Of a DNA stretch of 37,614 nucleotides, positions 1 through 8,979 are shown piece by piece. The notes beneath the pieces were generated by a model. The model saw nothing but the letters and a program-made list of their open reading frames with translations. It was not told the DNA's origin and did no database searches. Source of the stretch: Gemmatimonadota bacterium (GTDB lineage: Bacteria > Gemmatimonadota > Gemmatimonadetes > Gemmatimonadales > GWC2-71-9); NCBI GenBank assembly GCA_003221035.1, contig QHUB01000036.1, positions 1 to 37,614 on the forward strand. Direction: 5' to 3'. The position numbers were made by a program, and so were the translations under genes. Each line of letters begins with the position of its first letter. The stretch's first letter is position 1.

Positions 1-193
1 CGAGCGCGCGCATGACCTGCTCGACGCGGAACGGCCGGTTGAGCGGCGAGGGGTCGGCGATGCGGCCGCTGGCGATCAGATGCTCGATGTAGGGCATGCT
101 CCAATGCGAGATGGGCAAGTAGGGGCTGGCTTCTTGCGCGAGCAGCGGTGCGCCGCTGAGGGCCAGGATGAAGGGGAGAGCGACGCTGCGCAT
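1..193 (-). CDS. Exported protein, N-terminal fragment (possibly Wzi-like outer-membrane protein)
   Basis: This is a leftward gene cut by the window edge; 64 codons are visible from an ATG at 191-193 and the frame stays open to base 2. The first 20 residues form a short signal peptide: an Arg near the N-terminus, a hydrophobic stretch (VALPFILALSG) and a likely cleavage site after LLAQ or LLA. The mature part starts ASPYLPISHWSMPYIEHLI and continues with a Gly-Arg-Ile-Ala-Asp motif, resembling the N-terminal segment of large outer-membrane or capsule-assembly (Wzi-type) proteins; this resemblance is from memory. It is divergent from the asparaginase gene, and the 156-bp gap between them is mostly filled by a palindromic repeat. 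The function is uncertain; the call as an exported protein is firmer than the family. Confidence 0.5.
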   Translation of the reverse strand, partial: MRSVALPFILALSGAPLLAQEASPYLPISHWSMPYIEHLIASGRIADPSPLNRPFRVEQVMRAL

Positions 194-212
194 GGCGGGG
201 ATGATACAACTG

Positions 213-323
213 CAATGCGAAATGCGAAATGCGAAATGCGGAATGCGGAATTTCCGTGAAAGATCGTGCCGCGCACGACGCTCCCCGTTACATTCCGCAT
301 TCCGAATTCCGCATTTCGCATTG
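213..323. mobile_element. Heptamer-palindrome element copy 1 (short, no ORF)
   Basis: The left arm (213-251) is a run of ATGCGAA and ATGCGGA heptamers; the right arm (291-323) is its imperfect inverse and ends in CATTTCGCATTG. The 39-nt centre keeps TCGTGCCGC (264-272) and CTCCCCGTT (281-289). Both 9-mers also occur at the same distance from the arms in the copy at 2038-2467 that carries an S23-family gene. This copy therefore looks like an internal deletion of that element. It sits in the divergent spacer between the exported-protein gene and the asparaginase gene. Confidence 0.8.
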
Positions 324-349
324 AGCTCGCCGGCCGAAAGGAGCAACGG

Positions 350-1360
350 TTGTTCGTCGAGTCCTACCGGGGAAGCGTGCTCGAGTCCCGCCACCGAGTC
401 CATGTTGCCGTGGTGGATGCCGGTGGGAAGCTCGTGGCACAGGCGGGCGAACCCGACTACCGCACCTTCTGGCGCTCCGCCGCCAAGCCCTTTCAGGCAG
501 CGCCCCTCGTCGGGGACGGTGTCGTCGAGCGGTTCGGGCTCACGCGGCAAGACCTGGCGCTCGCGTGCGCGTCGCATTCGAGCGAGCCGGCGCAGGTCGC
601 ACTCGTGCGCGAATTCCTGCAGCGCATCGGCTGCTCGGAGCGCGATCTCTTGTGCGGGCCGCATCGCCCGCTCTCGGACGCGGTCGCCAGGGACTATGAG
701 ACCCGCGGCATGCGGCTGACGGCGCTGTACTCCAACTGCTCGGGCAAGCACACCGGGATGCTGGCGCTCGCGAAACATCACGGCTGGCCGACCGAGTTCT
801 ACACGCGTCTCGAGCATCCCGTGCAGCAGCGCTGTCTCGAGTCGGTGAGCGCCTGGACGGATCTTTCGAAGGACCAGATCGGTGTCGCCGTCGATGGCTG
901 CGGGGTGGCGACGTTTGCGCTGCCGCTCAGAAATATGGCGTTGGCGTGGGCGAGATTGGGGAATTCGAAAGTCGAAATGCGAAGTGCGAAATCTGAACCA
1001 ACCGATCAATTACGCATTTCACATTCGGCATTTCGCATTGTTGAGGCCATGCTGCACCACCCCGAGCTCGTCGCCGGTGCGGGCCGGCCGTGCACGGAGA
1101 TGATGCGCGCGCATCCGGGGCGCGTGGTCGCGAAGGTCGGCGCGGAAGGGGTATACAGCGCGCTGCTCGTGCGCGAAGGCCTCGGCGTCGCGCTCAAGGT
1201 CGAGGACGGCCACAGTGTCGCATCGGCCATCGCGATCGCCGCGGTGCTGCAAGAGCTCGGATTGAAGCCGCAGCCGGCCTCGCTCTTGAAGAAGCCAATC
1301 ACGAATTCGCGGGGCGAGACCGTGGGGGAGATGCGGGTTTTTGGGGGGCTAACGAAATGA
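350..1360 (+). CDS. L-asparaginase II family protein
   Basis: This 336-residue protein matches the Asparaginase_II family, which is unrelated in fold to E. coli AnsA/AnsB and is expected to hydrolyse L-asparagine to aspartate and ammonia in the cytoplasm. Family signatures visible are the early SYRGSVLESRHRV segment, FWRSAAKPFQA, CASHSSEP, YSNCSGKHTGMLA and the VDGCGVATFALPL block. The TTG at 350 was chosen because a strong Shine-Dalgarno sequence, AAAGGAG at 337-343, lies 6 nt upstream; the frame is open further upstream only through the repeat element. Residues about 205-230 are encoded by a second repeat copy (964-1040) inserted in frame just before the AMLHHPELVAGAGRP block. Whether the enzyme tolerates this insert cannot be judged from sequence alone. 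Confidence 0.88.
   Translation: MFVESYRGSVLESRHRVHVAVVDAGGKLVAQAGEPDYRTFWRSAAKPFQAAPLVGDGVVERFGLTRQDLALACASHSSEPAQVALVREFLQRIGCSERDLLCGPHRPLSDAVARDYETRGMRLTALYSNCSGKHTGMLALAKHHGWPTEFYTRLEHPVQQRCLESVSAWTDLSKDQIGVAVDGCGVATFALPLRNMALAWARLGNSKVEMRSAKSEPTDQLRISHSAFRIVEAMLHHPELVAGAGRPCTEMMRAHPGRVVAKVGAEGVYSALLVREGLGVALKVEDGHSVASAIAIAAVLQELGLKPQPASLLKKPITNSRGETVGEMRVFGGLTK
964..1040. mobile_element. Heptamer-palindrome element copy 2, in frame inside the asparaginase gene
   Basis: The left arm (964-992) contains CGAAAGTCGAAATGCGAA, identical over 18 nt to the left arm of the S23-gene element (2039-2056). The right arm (1010-1040) ends in CATTTCGCATTG and is followed by TTGAGG. The insert keeps the asparaginase frame open and adds about 26 residues, including a SHSAFRI peptide typical of translated right arms of this family. 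Confidence 0.8.
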
Positions 1361-1364
1361 AACG

Positions 1365-1386
1365 ATTGCGGAATGCGGAATGCGGA
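1365..1386. repeat. Solo heptamer arm upstream of the decarboxylase-family gene
   Basis: Three ATGCGGA-type heptamers in direct orientation resemble a left arm alone, with no matching right arm nearby. The run lies 4 nt after the asparaginase stop codon and contains an ATG (1380) that could act as an alternative start for the next gene. Confidence 0.7.
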
Positions 1387-1394
1387 GTGTTAAG

Positions 1395-2036
1395 GTGAGC
1401 GTCGAGCAGCCCTCTGGCCTCGATCCGCAGACGCTCGCGCTGGTGCGACTTGCCGGGGCAACCGCGACGGGCGACGAAACGAAGCTGCGCGATCGGATGG
1501 TCGCGGCGCGCGCGGTGCATGTGCCGCCGCAGTGGGTGGACGAGCTGCTACTGCAGAGCTTCCTCAACGTGGGCTATCCGCTCGCGCTGGTCGCGTTCGG
1601 CGTGTGGCGCAGCGTCGCGGGGCCGGTGCTGGAGAGTGAGAAGGGCGAGCCGATCGCGCATCCCGAGTGGGAGCGCTGGACCAAGCGGGGCGTGGCGGCG
1701 TGCGGCGAGGTATACGGCCGGACGTATCACAAGCTCATGCTGAACTTGCGCGCGCTGCATCCGGCGATCGAGCCGCTCGTGGTGGTCGATGCCTACGGCA
1801 AGATCCTCGCTCGACCGGGTTTGGATTCGAAGCGCCGGGAGCTTTGCACGCTGGCGGCGATTGCGATGCAGAACGCTCCGCGCCAGTTGCATGCGCACCT
1901 TCGCGGCGCCTTAAACACCGGGTCCAGCCGCGAGGACGTGGATGCGGTCCTTGCAGTTGTAGAACTGGATCTCACCAAAGAACGTGCGCTCAAGCTCTGG
2001 GAAATGTGGAGCGATGTGCGCTCACGAAACCTGTAA
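1395..2036 (+). CDS. Carboxymuconolactone decarboxylase family protein (AhpD-like fold)
   Basis: This protein of about 213 residues resembles the carboxymuconolactone decarboxylase/AhpD-like superfamily. The C-terminal half has the helical core pattern: a RRELCTLAAIAMQNAPRQL helix, then LHAHLRGALNTGSSREDV, then a VLAVVEL helix. The AhpD-type CxxC pair is absent; only one Cys sits at the RRELCTLA position, so thiol peroxidase-reductase activity is unlikely. The substrate is unknown. The GTG at 1395 is preferred because GGAG at 1384-1387 lies 7 nt upstream. The ATG at 1380, inside the solo repeat arm, would add five residues. It follows the asparaginase gene closely and is probably cotranscribed with it. 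Confidence 0.75.
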   Translation: MSVEQPSGLDPQTLALVRLAGATATGDETKLRDRMVAARAVHVPPQWVDELLLQSFLNVGYPLALVAFGVWRSVAGPVLESEKGEPIAHPEWERWTKRGVAACGEVYGRTYHKLMLNLRALHPAIEPLVVVDAYGKILARPGLDSKRRELCTLAAIAMQNAPRQLHAHLRGALNTGSSREDVDAVLAVVELDLTKERALKLWEMWSDVRSRNL

Positions 2037-2037
2037 T

Positions 2038-2467
2038 CCGAAAGTCGAAATGCGAAATGCGGAATCTCGAGGTGGGGTCGTGCCGCAATTCAACCTGAAG
2101 GAGCGCACGAAGGCCTTCGCATTGGCCGTGGTGGCTTTAGTAGAGGAGCTTCCACGTGGACGCAGCGCGGATTCGATCGGGAATCAGCTTCTTCGCTCGG
2201 GAACCTCAGTCGGTGCAAACTACCGTGCGGCGTGCCACGCGCGATCCAGGCGCGAGTTCGTAGCCAAGCTCGGTATCGTCGAAGAGGAAGCAGATGAGTC
2301 GCAGTTCTGGATGGACCTGATAATTGCTCGCGGCTGGGCGGATATCGACCGGGTTACAAAGTTGAGCGATGAAGCACGCCAGCTCGTCGCCATCGTCGTC
2401 ACGTCGATCAGAACGGCTCGCAGAACTCCCCGTTCAATTCCGCATTCCACATTCCGCATTTCGCATT
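2038..2467 (+). mobile_element. Heptamer-palindrome element copy 4, full form carrying an S23-family gene
   Basis: The left arm (2038-2065) carries CGAAAGTCGAAATGCGAA and an ATGCGGA heptamer; the right arm (2435-2467) is its inverse and ends in CATTTCGCATT. The whole S23-family ORF lies between the arms, and its last codons are the right arm itself. The arms match those of the ORF-less copies at 213-323, 964-1040 and 35232-35310, so this is the only copy in the window with coding capacity. No transposase is visible. The element starts 2 nt after one stop codon and ends at the obgE start codon. Confidence 0.72.
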
Positions 2468-2469
2468 AG
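2080..2469 (+). CDS. Four-helix-bundle protein, S23/23S rRNA intervening-sequence family
   Basis: This 129-residue protein belongs to the four-helix-bundle family first described from ORFs within 23S rRNA intervening sequences; Avd of diversity-generating retroelements shares the fold. Visible signatures are FNLKERTKAFALAVVALVEE, LLRSGTSVGANYRAACHARS, EFVAKLGIVEEEADESQFW and a final helix (LVAIVVTSIRTARR). The GTG at 2080 is chosen because GAGGTG at 2069-2074 lies 5 nt upstream and homologous sequence begins right after it. The last about 15 residues, including FRISH, are encoded by the right repeat arm and are probably not part of the fold. There is no rRNA gene or reverse transcriptase in the window. 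The biochemical role of the family is unresolved; nucleic-acid binding is a reasonable inference. Confidence 0.85.
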   Translation: MPQFNLKERTKAFALAVVALVEELPRGRSADSIGNQLLRSGTSVGANYRAACHARSRREFVAKLGIVEEEADESQFWMDLIIARGWADIDRVTKLSDEARQLVAIVVTSIRTARRTPRSIPHSTFRISH

Positions 2470-4535
<2,066 letters not shown>

Positions 4536-4538
4536 CGG

Positions 4539-4572
4539 CAATGCGAAACGCGGAATGCGAAATGCGGAATTT
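4539..4572. repeat. Solo heptamer arm between dprA and hemW
   Basis: The run begins CAATGCGAAACGCGG and continues with ATGCGAA and ATGCGGA units, then AATTTC as at the inner end of the left arm of copy 1. It starts 4 nt after the dprA stop. An inverted arm lies 258 bp away inside hemW (4831-4865). Confidence 0.7.
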
Positions 4573-4603
4573 CACTGCAGGCCCTATGCGCTAAATTGCA
4601 TCC

Positions 4604-5707
4604 GTGCATCTCTACATCCATGTCCCGTTTTGCCAGCGGCGCTGTTCCTACTGCGACTTCTCGATTGCCGTCCGGAAGCGAATTCCGACAGGCACGTACG
4701 TCCAGACAATACTGACCGAAGCTGCTCGGATTCCGGCTTCGTATCTTGAGACGATCTATCTCGGTGGCGGAACGCCGTCGTTACTTCCCCCGGACGCGAT
4801 CCGCACGTTGCTGCGCGAACTCACCCAGAGATTCCGCATTCCGCATTCCGCATTGCCCATTGAGGTGACCCTCGAGGCCAACCCCGAAGATGTGAGCCTG
4901 GAGTCGGCCCGTGCCTGGCGCGCCGCCGGCATCAACCGCGTGAGCCTCGGCGCCCAATCGTTCGACGACGCGGTCCTGCAATGGATGCATCGCTCCCACG
5001 ACGCCGCGCAGACCAAACGCGCGGTCCAGGCGTTGCGCGACGCCGGCATCGAAAACATTTCGCTGGACTTGATCTTCGGATTGCCCGAGGAGCTCAAGCG
5101 GGACTGGGAACGGGACCTCGACATCCTCGCCTCCCTGCTTCCGGCTCACTGCTCCTTGTACGGCCTGACCGTGGAACCGCGGACGCCGCTCGACCGTTGG
5201 ATTTCGCGCGGCGCGACCCATGCGCCCGAGGACGAGCGGTATGCCGAAGAGTATCTGGCGGCGCACCGCCGGCTGACGGCGGCGGGCTTTGAGTTCTACG
5301 AGGTCTCGAACGCCGCCCGCGACGGCTATCGCTCTCGCCACAACTCGGCGTACTGGTCGGGCAAGCCGTATGTGGGGCTCGGCCCCGCGGCGCACTCGTT
5401 TGACGGCACGACGCGCCGCTGGAACCTCCGAGCCTGGGAAGCCTATCGGCGTGCCATCGCAGAGGGGCGCTCGGCGGTCGAGTCAGAGGAGACGCTGACG
5501 GACGAGCAGCGGGAATTGGAGGCAGTATACCTGGGACTTAGAACAGCGGAGGGTTTTGACTTTGCCGCCCTTCGCCGCCCCTCGCCGCCGCCTCACCTCG
5601 CCGCCCAGGGCTGGGTATACGAGAACGAAGGACGGCTCAGATGCACACCAGAGGGCTGGTTACGATTAGATTCGATCGTGAATGAGTATGACAGCGCCAC
5701 TCACTGA
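4604..5707 (+). CDS. hemW: HemW-type radical SAM protein (heme chaperone, coproporphyrinogen-dehydrogenase-like)
   Basis: This 367-residue radical SAM protein carries the HemW signature. The cluster motif CQRRCSYCDF (CxxxCxxC) begins at residue 9, followed by the SAM-binding GGGTPSLL block, NRVSLGAQSFDD, and the HemW segment HNSAYWSGKPYVGLGPAAHS. HemW binds and transfers heme to membrane respiratory enzymes and is often mislabelled HemN. The start is a GTG at 4604; no clear Shine-Dalgarno sequence is visible. Two repeats are embedded in frame: a heptamer right arm (4831-4865, peptide FRIPHSALPI before VTLEANPEDV) and a decamer run (5561-5606, Pro-rich). The gene overlaps hrcA by 26 nt. Confidence 0.92.
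   Translation: MHLYIHVPFCQRRCSYCDFSIAVRKRIPTGTYVQTILTEAARIPASYLETIYLGGGTPSLLPPDAIRTLLRELTQRFRIPHSALPIEVTLEANPEDVSLESARAWRAAGINRVSLGAQSFDDAVLQWMHRSHDAAQTKRAVQALRDAGIENISLDLIFGLPEELKRDWERDLDILASLLPAHCSLYGLTVEPRTPLDRWISRGATHAPEDERYAEEYLAAHRRLTAAGFEFYEVSNAARDGYRSRHNSAYWSGKPYVGLGPAAHSFDGTTRRWNLRAWEAYRRAIAEGRSAVESEETLTDEQRELEAVYLGLRTAEGFDFAALRRPSPPPHLAAQGWVYENEGRLRCTPEGWLRLDSIVNEYDSATH
4831..4865. repeat. Heptamer right arm in frame inside hemW
   Basis: Tandem CATTCCG-type heptamers end in CATTGAGG, the same terminus as the other right arms. The stretch lies between two conserved HemW blocks and keeps the frame. Confidence 0.7.
5561..5606. repeat. TTCGCCGCCC-type decamer repeats in hemW
   Basis: Three contiguous decamers (TTTGCCGCCC, TTCGCCGCCC, CTCGCCGCCG) and a fourth after a 6-nt gap encode a Pro/Arg-rich segment in the C-terminal part of HemW. 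The frame is retained. Confidence 0.6.
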
Positions 5708-6722
5708 GCGGGAACGGGCCGTCCTCGAGGCGGTGATCGAGACCTACGTGCAAACCGCCGAGCCGGCGGGGAGCCGGACGGTGGCCAAGCGCTACCAGCT
5801 TGGACTGTCGCCGGCGACCATCCGGAACACGATGAGCGATCTCGAGGACAAGGGATACCTGTATCATCCCCACACGTCCGCCGGCCGCATCCCCACGGAC
5901 CTCGCCTATCGCGTGTACGTCGATTACCTGATGAGGCCGCCGGTGGTCGCGGCGGCGCACGCGCAGCAGCTCCGCGGTGAGCTGGAAGGGCAGCGCGCCG
6001 CGATCGAGGCGATTCTCTCGCGCGCGGCGCAGGTCCTCGGCGTACTCACGAACGAGCTCGGTGTCGCGATGACGCCCACGATCGACGAAGCCGTGCTCGA
6101 GCGGCTCGATCTGCTGCAGGTGTCCACGGAACGGTTGTTGCTCGTCCTCGCACTGCGCAGTGGTGCGGTGCGAACCATCTTCGTGGAAGTGCCGGCGGAG
6201 CTCGCGGCCGAAGCGGTCCAGAAGGTGACGGTCGTCCTGAACGAGCGGCTCGCCGGTCTCACGCTGAAAGAGATTCGCGCCACCCTGGCCGATCGTTTGC
6301 GCGACGCGAGCCCGGAGCCCGGCTCGACCGAGCTGCTGAACATCTTCGTGCAGGAGGCGGAAGGTCTCTTCGACGTGCCGATGGCCACGGCCGGCCCTGT
6401 GCATCTCGGCAGCACGCAGCCGCTCGCGGGCCAGCCCGAGTTTTCGACGCGCGCGCAATTGCAGGGGCTGATCGAGGTGACGGAGCGGCGCGATCTGCTG
6501 CGCGATGCGCTCACGGCGCGCGGCGGTGAGGGACTCAGGATCACGATCGGCCAGGAGCATGCCGACGCGCGCCTGTCGCCGTTCACGCTGGTGACGTCGA
6601 CCTACCGCTGCGGACCGCTCACGGGTGTCATCGGCGTGATGGGGCCGACGCGCATGGCGTACGACAAGATCGCCGCGCTTGTCAACCACACGTCGCGGCT
6701 CGTGGGGGAGCTGCTCGAATAA
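5682..6722 (+). CDS. hrcA: Heat-inducible transcription repressor HrcA
   Basis: This 346-residue HrcA represses chaperone genes through the CIRCE operator. The N-terminal winged helix is clear: [40 protein letters not shown] and the signature [22 protein letters not shown]. It is followed by a GAF-like dimerisation region and the C-terminal ITIGQEH and [17 protein letters not shown] blocks. It starts at the ATG 5682 inside hemW; a second in-frame ATG lies two codons later. No CIRCE inverted repeat is visible near this gene, so its targets (for example groESL) are probably elsewhere. It is followed 1 nt later by dnaJ; grpE and dnaK are not in the window. Confidence 0.95.
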   Translation: MSMTAPLTERERAVLEAVIETYVQTAEPAGSRTVAKRYQLGLSPATIRNTMSDLEDKGYLYHPHTSAGRIPTDLAYRVYVDYLMRPPVVAAAHAQQLRGELEGQRAAIEAILSRAAQVLGVLTNELGVAMTPTIDEAVLERLDLLQVSTERLLLVLALRSGAVRTIFVEVPAELAAEAVQKVTVVLNERLAGLTLKEIRATLADRLRDASPEPGSTELLNIFVQEAEGLFDVPMATAGPVHLGSTQPLAGQPEFSTRAQLQGLIEVTERRDLLRDALTARGGEGLRITIGQEHADARLSPFTLVTSTYRCGPLTGVIGVMGPTRMAYDKIAALVNHTSRLVGELLE

Positions 6723-6723
6723 G

Positions 6724-7887
6724 ATGAAGCAGGACTTCTACGACGTGCTCGGCGTGCCGCGCGACTGCAGCGAAGCCGACGTCAAGAAAGCCTACCGCAA
6801 GCTGGCGATGGAGTGCCATCCCGACCGCAACAACGGCGACAAGGCGGCCGAAGAGCGGTTCAAGCTCGTGACCGAAGCGTACGAGGTCTTGCGCGATCCC
6901 CAAAAACGGGCGGCCTATGACCGGTACGGGCATGAGGCCACTCGCGGCGGGGGCGGAGGAGGCGGCTTCAGCTCGATGCACTTCGATCTCTCCGAAGCGC
7001 TCATGGTGTTCATGCGCGATTTCGGAATCGGGGGGGGCGGTGGGGCCTCGGCGTTCGAAAGTCTGTTCGGCGGCGGCGGCCGGCGCGATCGCCGGCGCGG
7101 GCACGACATCAAGGTCGGCCTGAAGCTCACGCTCGCCGAAGTGGCGGCCGGCGCGACCAAGACCGTGCGCATCAAGAGTCTCGAGACCTGTCCCGACTGC
7201 GCCGGCACCGGGGCGAAGGCCGGTACCCAGCCCGTGCAGTGCGGCACATGCAACGGCAGCGGCGAGGTGCGGCGGCAGGCGCATTCGCTGTTCGGTCAGT
7301 TCCTGACCGTGTCGCCGTGTCCCACGTGCGCCGGCGAAGGCACCGTCGTCCAGAGCCCGTGCGAGCGGTGCGGCGGCGACGGGCGCGTGCGCGGCGAGAA
7401 GACGATTCAGATCGACGTGCCGGCCGGCGTTGCCGATCATCACTACCTCACCCTGCGGGGGCAGGGAGTGCCCGGCCCGCGCAACGGCCCGCGCGGCGAT
7501 CTCATCGCGGTGCTCGACATCAAGGAAGATGCGCGCTTCGAGCGCCACGGCGACGATCTGGTCTATGATCTGGCGATCACGATCACGCAGGCAGCGCTCG
7601 GCGCCGAGGTCAAAGTCCCGACGCCCTACGGGGAGTCGATGCTGCGGATCGACCCGGGGACGCAGACCGGCATGGCGTACCGGATCCGCAGCAAGGGCCT
7701 GCCACGCCTCGGCGAGGGCGGCCACGGCGACATGCACGTGCGCGTGCACGTCTGGACGCCGAACAAGCTGAGCCCGGAGCAGCGCAAGCTGCTCGAGAAG
7801 CTGCGCGAGGTCGAGGACGCGCCACCCGAAAAGGAGACCGGCAAGTTCTGGGAGACGCTGCGCCGGGCGCTGGGCCATCGTGAGTAG
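6724..7887 (+). CDS. dnaJ: Chaperone protein DnaJ
   Basis: This is a 387-residue type I DnaJ, the J-domain co-chaperone of DnaK. The J domain holds the HPD triad at residues 32-34. A Gly-rich and Phe-containing linker with long Gly runs (residues about 75-120) follows, then four CxxCxGxG-type zinc motifs ([32 protein letters not shown]) and the C-terminal peptide-binding domains ([29 protein letters not shown]). The ATG at 6724 comes 1 nt after the hrcA stop. The gene overlaps the HIT gene by 8 nt. The hrcA-dnaJ pairing without grpE or dnaK is somewhat unusual. Confidence 0.96.
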   Translation: MKQDFYDVLGVPRDCSEADVKKAYRKLAMECHPDRNNGDKAAEERFKLVTEAYEVLRDPQKRAAYDRYGHEATRGGGGGGGFSSMHFDLSEALMVFMRDFGIGGGGGASAFESLFGGGGRRDRRRGHDIKVGLKLTLAEVAAGATKTVRIKSLETCPDCAGTGAKAGTQPVQCGTCNGSGEVRRQAHSLFGQFLTVSPCPTCAGEGTVVQSPCERCGGDGRVRGEKTIQIDVPAGVADHHYLTLRGQGVPGPRNGPRGDLIAVLDIKEDARFERHGDDLVYDLAITITQAALGAEVKVPTPYGESMLRIDPGTQTGMAYRIRSKGLPRLGEGGHGDMHVRVHVWTPNKLSPEQRKLLEKLREVEDAPPEKETGKFWETLRRALGHRE

Positions 7888-8218
7888 CTGCATTTTTTGC
7901 AAGATTGCGGCGGGCGAAATACCCGCCCAGGTCGTGAAAAAGGGCGACGGGATGGTCGCCTTCAGAGACCTGAATCCGCAGGCGCCAACCCATGTCCTGG
8001 TGATTCCCACGACGCACCTCGGCTCGTTGAACGACGCCAAGGACGCCGCCGTGCTGGGCAAGCTGATGGCGTTTGCGCGCGATGTGGCGCTGGAGACCGG
8101 TGTGGCCTCAAAAGGCTATCGGGTCGTGGTGAACACCAACCCTGACGGCGGCCAGACCGTCTTTCACCTGCACCTGCACGTCCTGGGCGGCCGCGCGATG
8201 AAGTGGCCGCCAGGTTGA
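7880..8218 (+). CDS. HIT family protein (HINT-like nucleotide hydrolase)
   Basis: This 112-residue protein has the histidine-triad fold. [16 protein letters not shown] at the N-terminus is typical of the HINT/PKCI branch, and the catalytic triad HLHLH (His96, His98, His100) is followed by [16 protein letters not shown] enzymes cleave purine nucleoside phosphoramidates such as AMP-lysine adducts. The start is a GTG at 7880 overlapping the end of dnaJ. A likely promoter for the next gene overlaps its last bases. Confidence 0.94.
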   Translation: MSSCIFCKIAAGEIPAQVVKKGDGMVAFRDLNPQAPTHVLVIPTTHLGSLNDAKDAAVLGKLMAFARDVALETGVASKGYRVVVNTNPDGGQTVFHLHLHVLGGRAMKWPPG

Positions 8219-8243
8219 CCAACCCCGGCAGCGTGGCTAAGTT
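8215..8243 (+). promoter_or_regulatory. Candidate promoter of rpsU-yqeY
   Basis: TTGACC (8215-8220) and TAAGTT (8238-8243) are separated by exactly 17 nt and lie 36 nt before the rpsU start, in the only spacer over 50 bp between dprA-hemW and arsR. The -10 form TAnnTT recurs in the candidate promoters at 20754 and 25365. This is based on pattern only. Confidence 0.45.
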
Positions 8244-8278
8244 CGTGTGTCTTTAATCACTTAGAAAAACGGAGCCTT

Positions 8279-8467
8279 ATGCCGGAAGTCATCATTCACG
8301 ATGACGAAAGCTTTGAGCGCGCGCTCAAGCGGTTCAAGAAGAAATGCGAAAAAGCGGGCATTCTGGCGGATCTGCGCAAGCATCGTCACTACGAAAAGCC
8401 GAGCGAGCGCAAGAAACGCAAAATGAATGCGGCGCGGCGCAAGAATCGCAGGCCGCGTTACGCGTAA
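8279..8467 (+). CDS. rpsU: 30S ribosomal protein bS21
   Basis: This 62-residue basic protein matches bS21: [20 protein letters not shown] at the start and [17 protein letters not shown] at the end. bS21 sits at the platform of the small subunit near the anti-Shine-Dalgarno sequence and helps initiation. GGAG at 8271-8274 precedes the ATG by 4 nt. The stop codon is followed without gap by yqeY, and dnaG lies two genes further on, so the group resembles an expanded macromolecular-synthesis operon (rpsU-dnaG without rpoD). Confidence 0.97.
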   Translation: MPEVIIHDDESFERALKRFKKKCEKAGILADLRKHRHYEKPSERKKRKMNAARRKNRRPRYA

Positions 8468-8923
8468 ATGGCGGATCAGAGCTTAGCGGACCGGCTGCGC
8501 GCCGGGATGAATGAAGCGAGAAAGCAACGCGATCAGGCGCGCACCCTCCTTCTCTCCACGATCCTCTCAGACGTCAAAAACCGGGAAATCGAGCTGGGCC
8601 ATACTCCGACCGACGACGAAACGGCGGACGTGTTGCGGCGTGGCATCAAGAAGCGCCGCGAGTCGGTTGAGGTGTACGAAAAGGCGGGCCGCACCGAGGC
8701 GGCCGCCGTCGAAGCCAACGAAATCACGATTCTCGAAGGCTATCTCCCCGCTGCCGTGTCGGCGGAGGAGATTCGCGCGGTCGTCCGTGCGGCGATTGCG
8801 GGCGGAGCAGGCGATATGGGCAAAGTGATGGGCGCCGTCATGCCGAAATTCAAAGGCCGCGCCGACGGCAAACTCGTGAATCAGATCGTCCGCGAGGAAT
8901 TGGCAGCATCGACCAAGTCTTAG
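8468..8923 (+). CDS. GatB/YqeY domain-containing protein
   Basis: This 151-residue protein has the YqeY pattern: an N-terminal helical domain (MNEARKQRDQARTLLLSTIL, then ELGHTPTDDE) and the GatB/YqeY C-terminal domain shared with the amidotransferase subunit GatB (ILEGYLPAAVSAEEI, DMGKVMGAVMPKFKGRADG). Stand-alone YqeY proteins are thought to act on tRNA or as tRNA-dependent amidase accessories, but the role is not settled. The ATG follows the rpsU stop directly. Its 3' end very probably overlaps the true start of mutS2. Confidence 0.93.
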   Translation: MADQSLADRLRAGMNEARKQRDQARTLLLSTILSDVKNREIELGHTPTDDETADVLRRGIKKRRESVEVYEKAGRTEAAAVEANEITILEGYLPAAVSAEEIRAVVRAAIAGGAGDMGKVMGAVMPKFKGRADGKLVNQIVREELAASTKS

Positions 8924-8979
8924 CGACACTCGAATTCCCCCAGGCCCTGGCGCGAGTTGCAGCGCACGCCGCCGGGCCC

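Noticed and set aside
213-323. Heptamer runs as a CRISPR array
   Set aside because: Units are contiguous 7-mers without unique spacers of uniform length, and no cas genes are present.
266-349. N-terminal extension of the asparaginase from ATG 266
   Set aside because: The extension is translated repeat arm; a strong Shine-Dalgarno sequence precedes TTG 350, where family similarity begins.
2080-2469. S23-family protein as Avd of a diversity-generating retroelement
   Set aside because: No reverse transcriptase, template repeat or variable repeat is visible within the window.
5640-5700. CIRCE operator upstream of hrcA
   Set aside because: No TTAGCACTC-N9-GAGTGCTAA-like inverted repeat is present; the region is the end of hemW.
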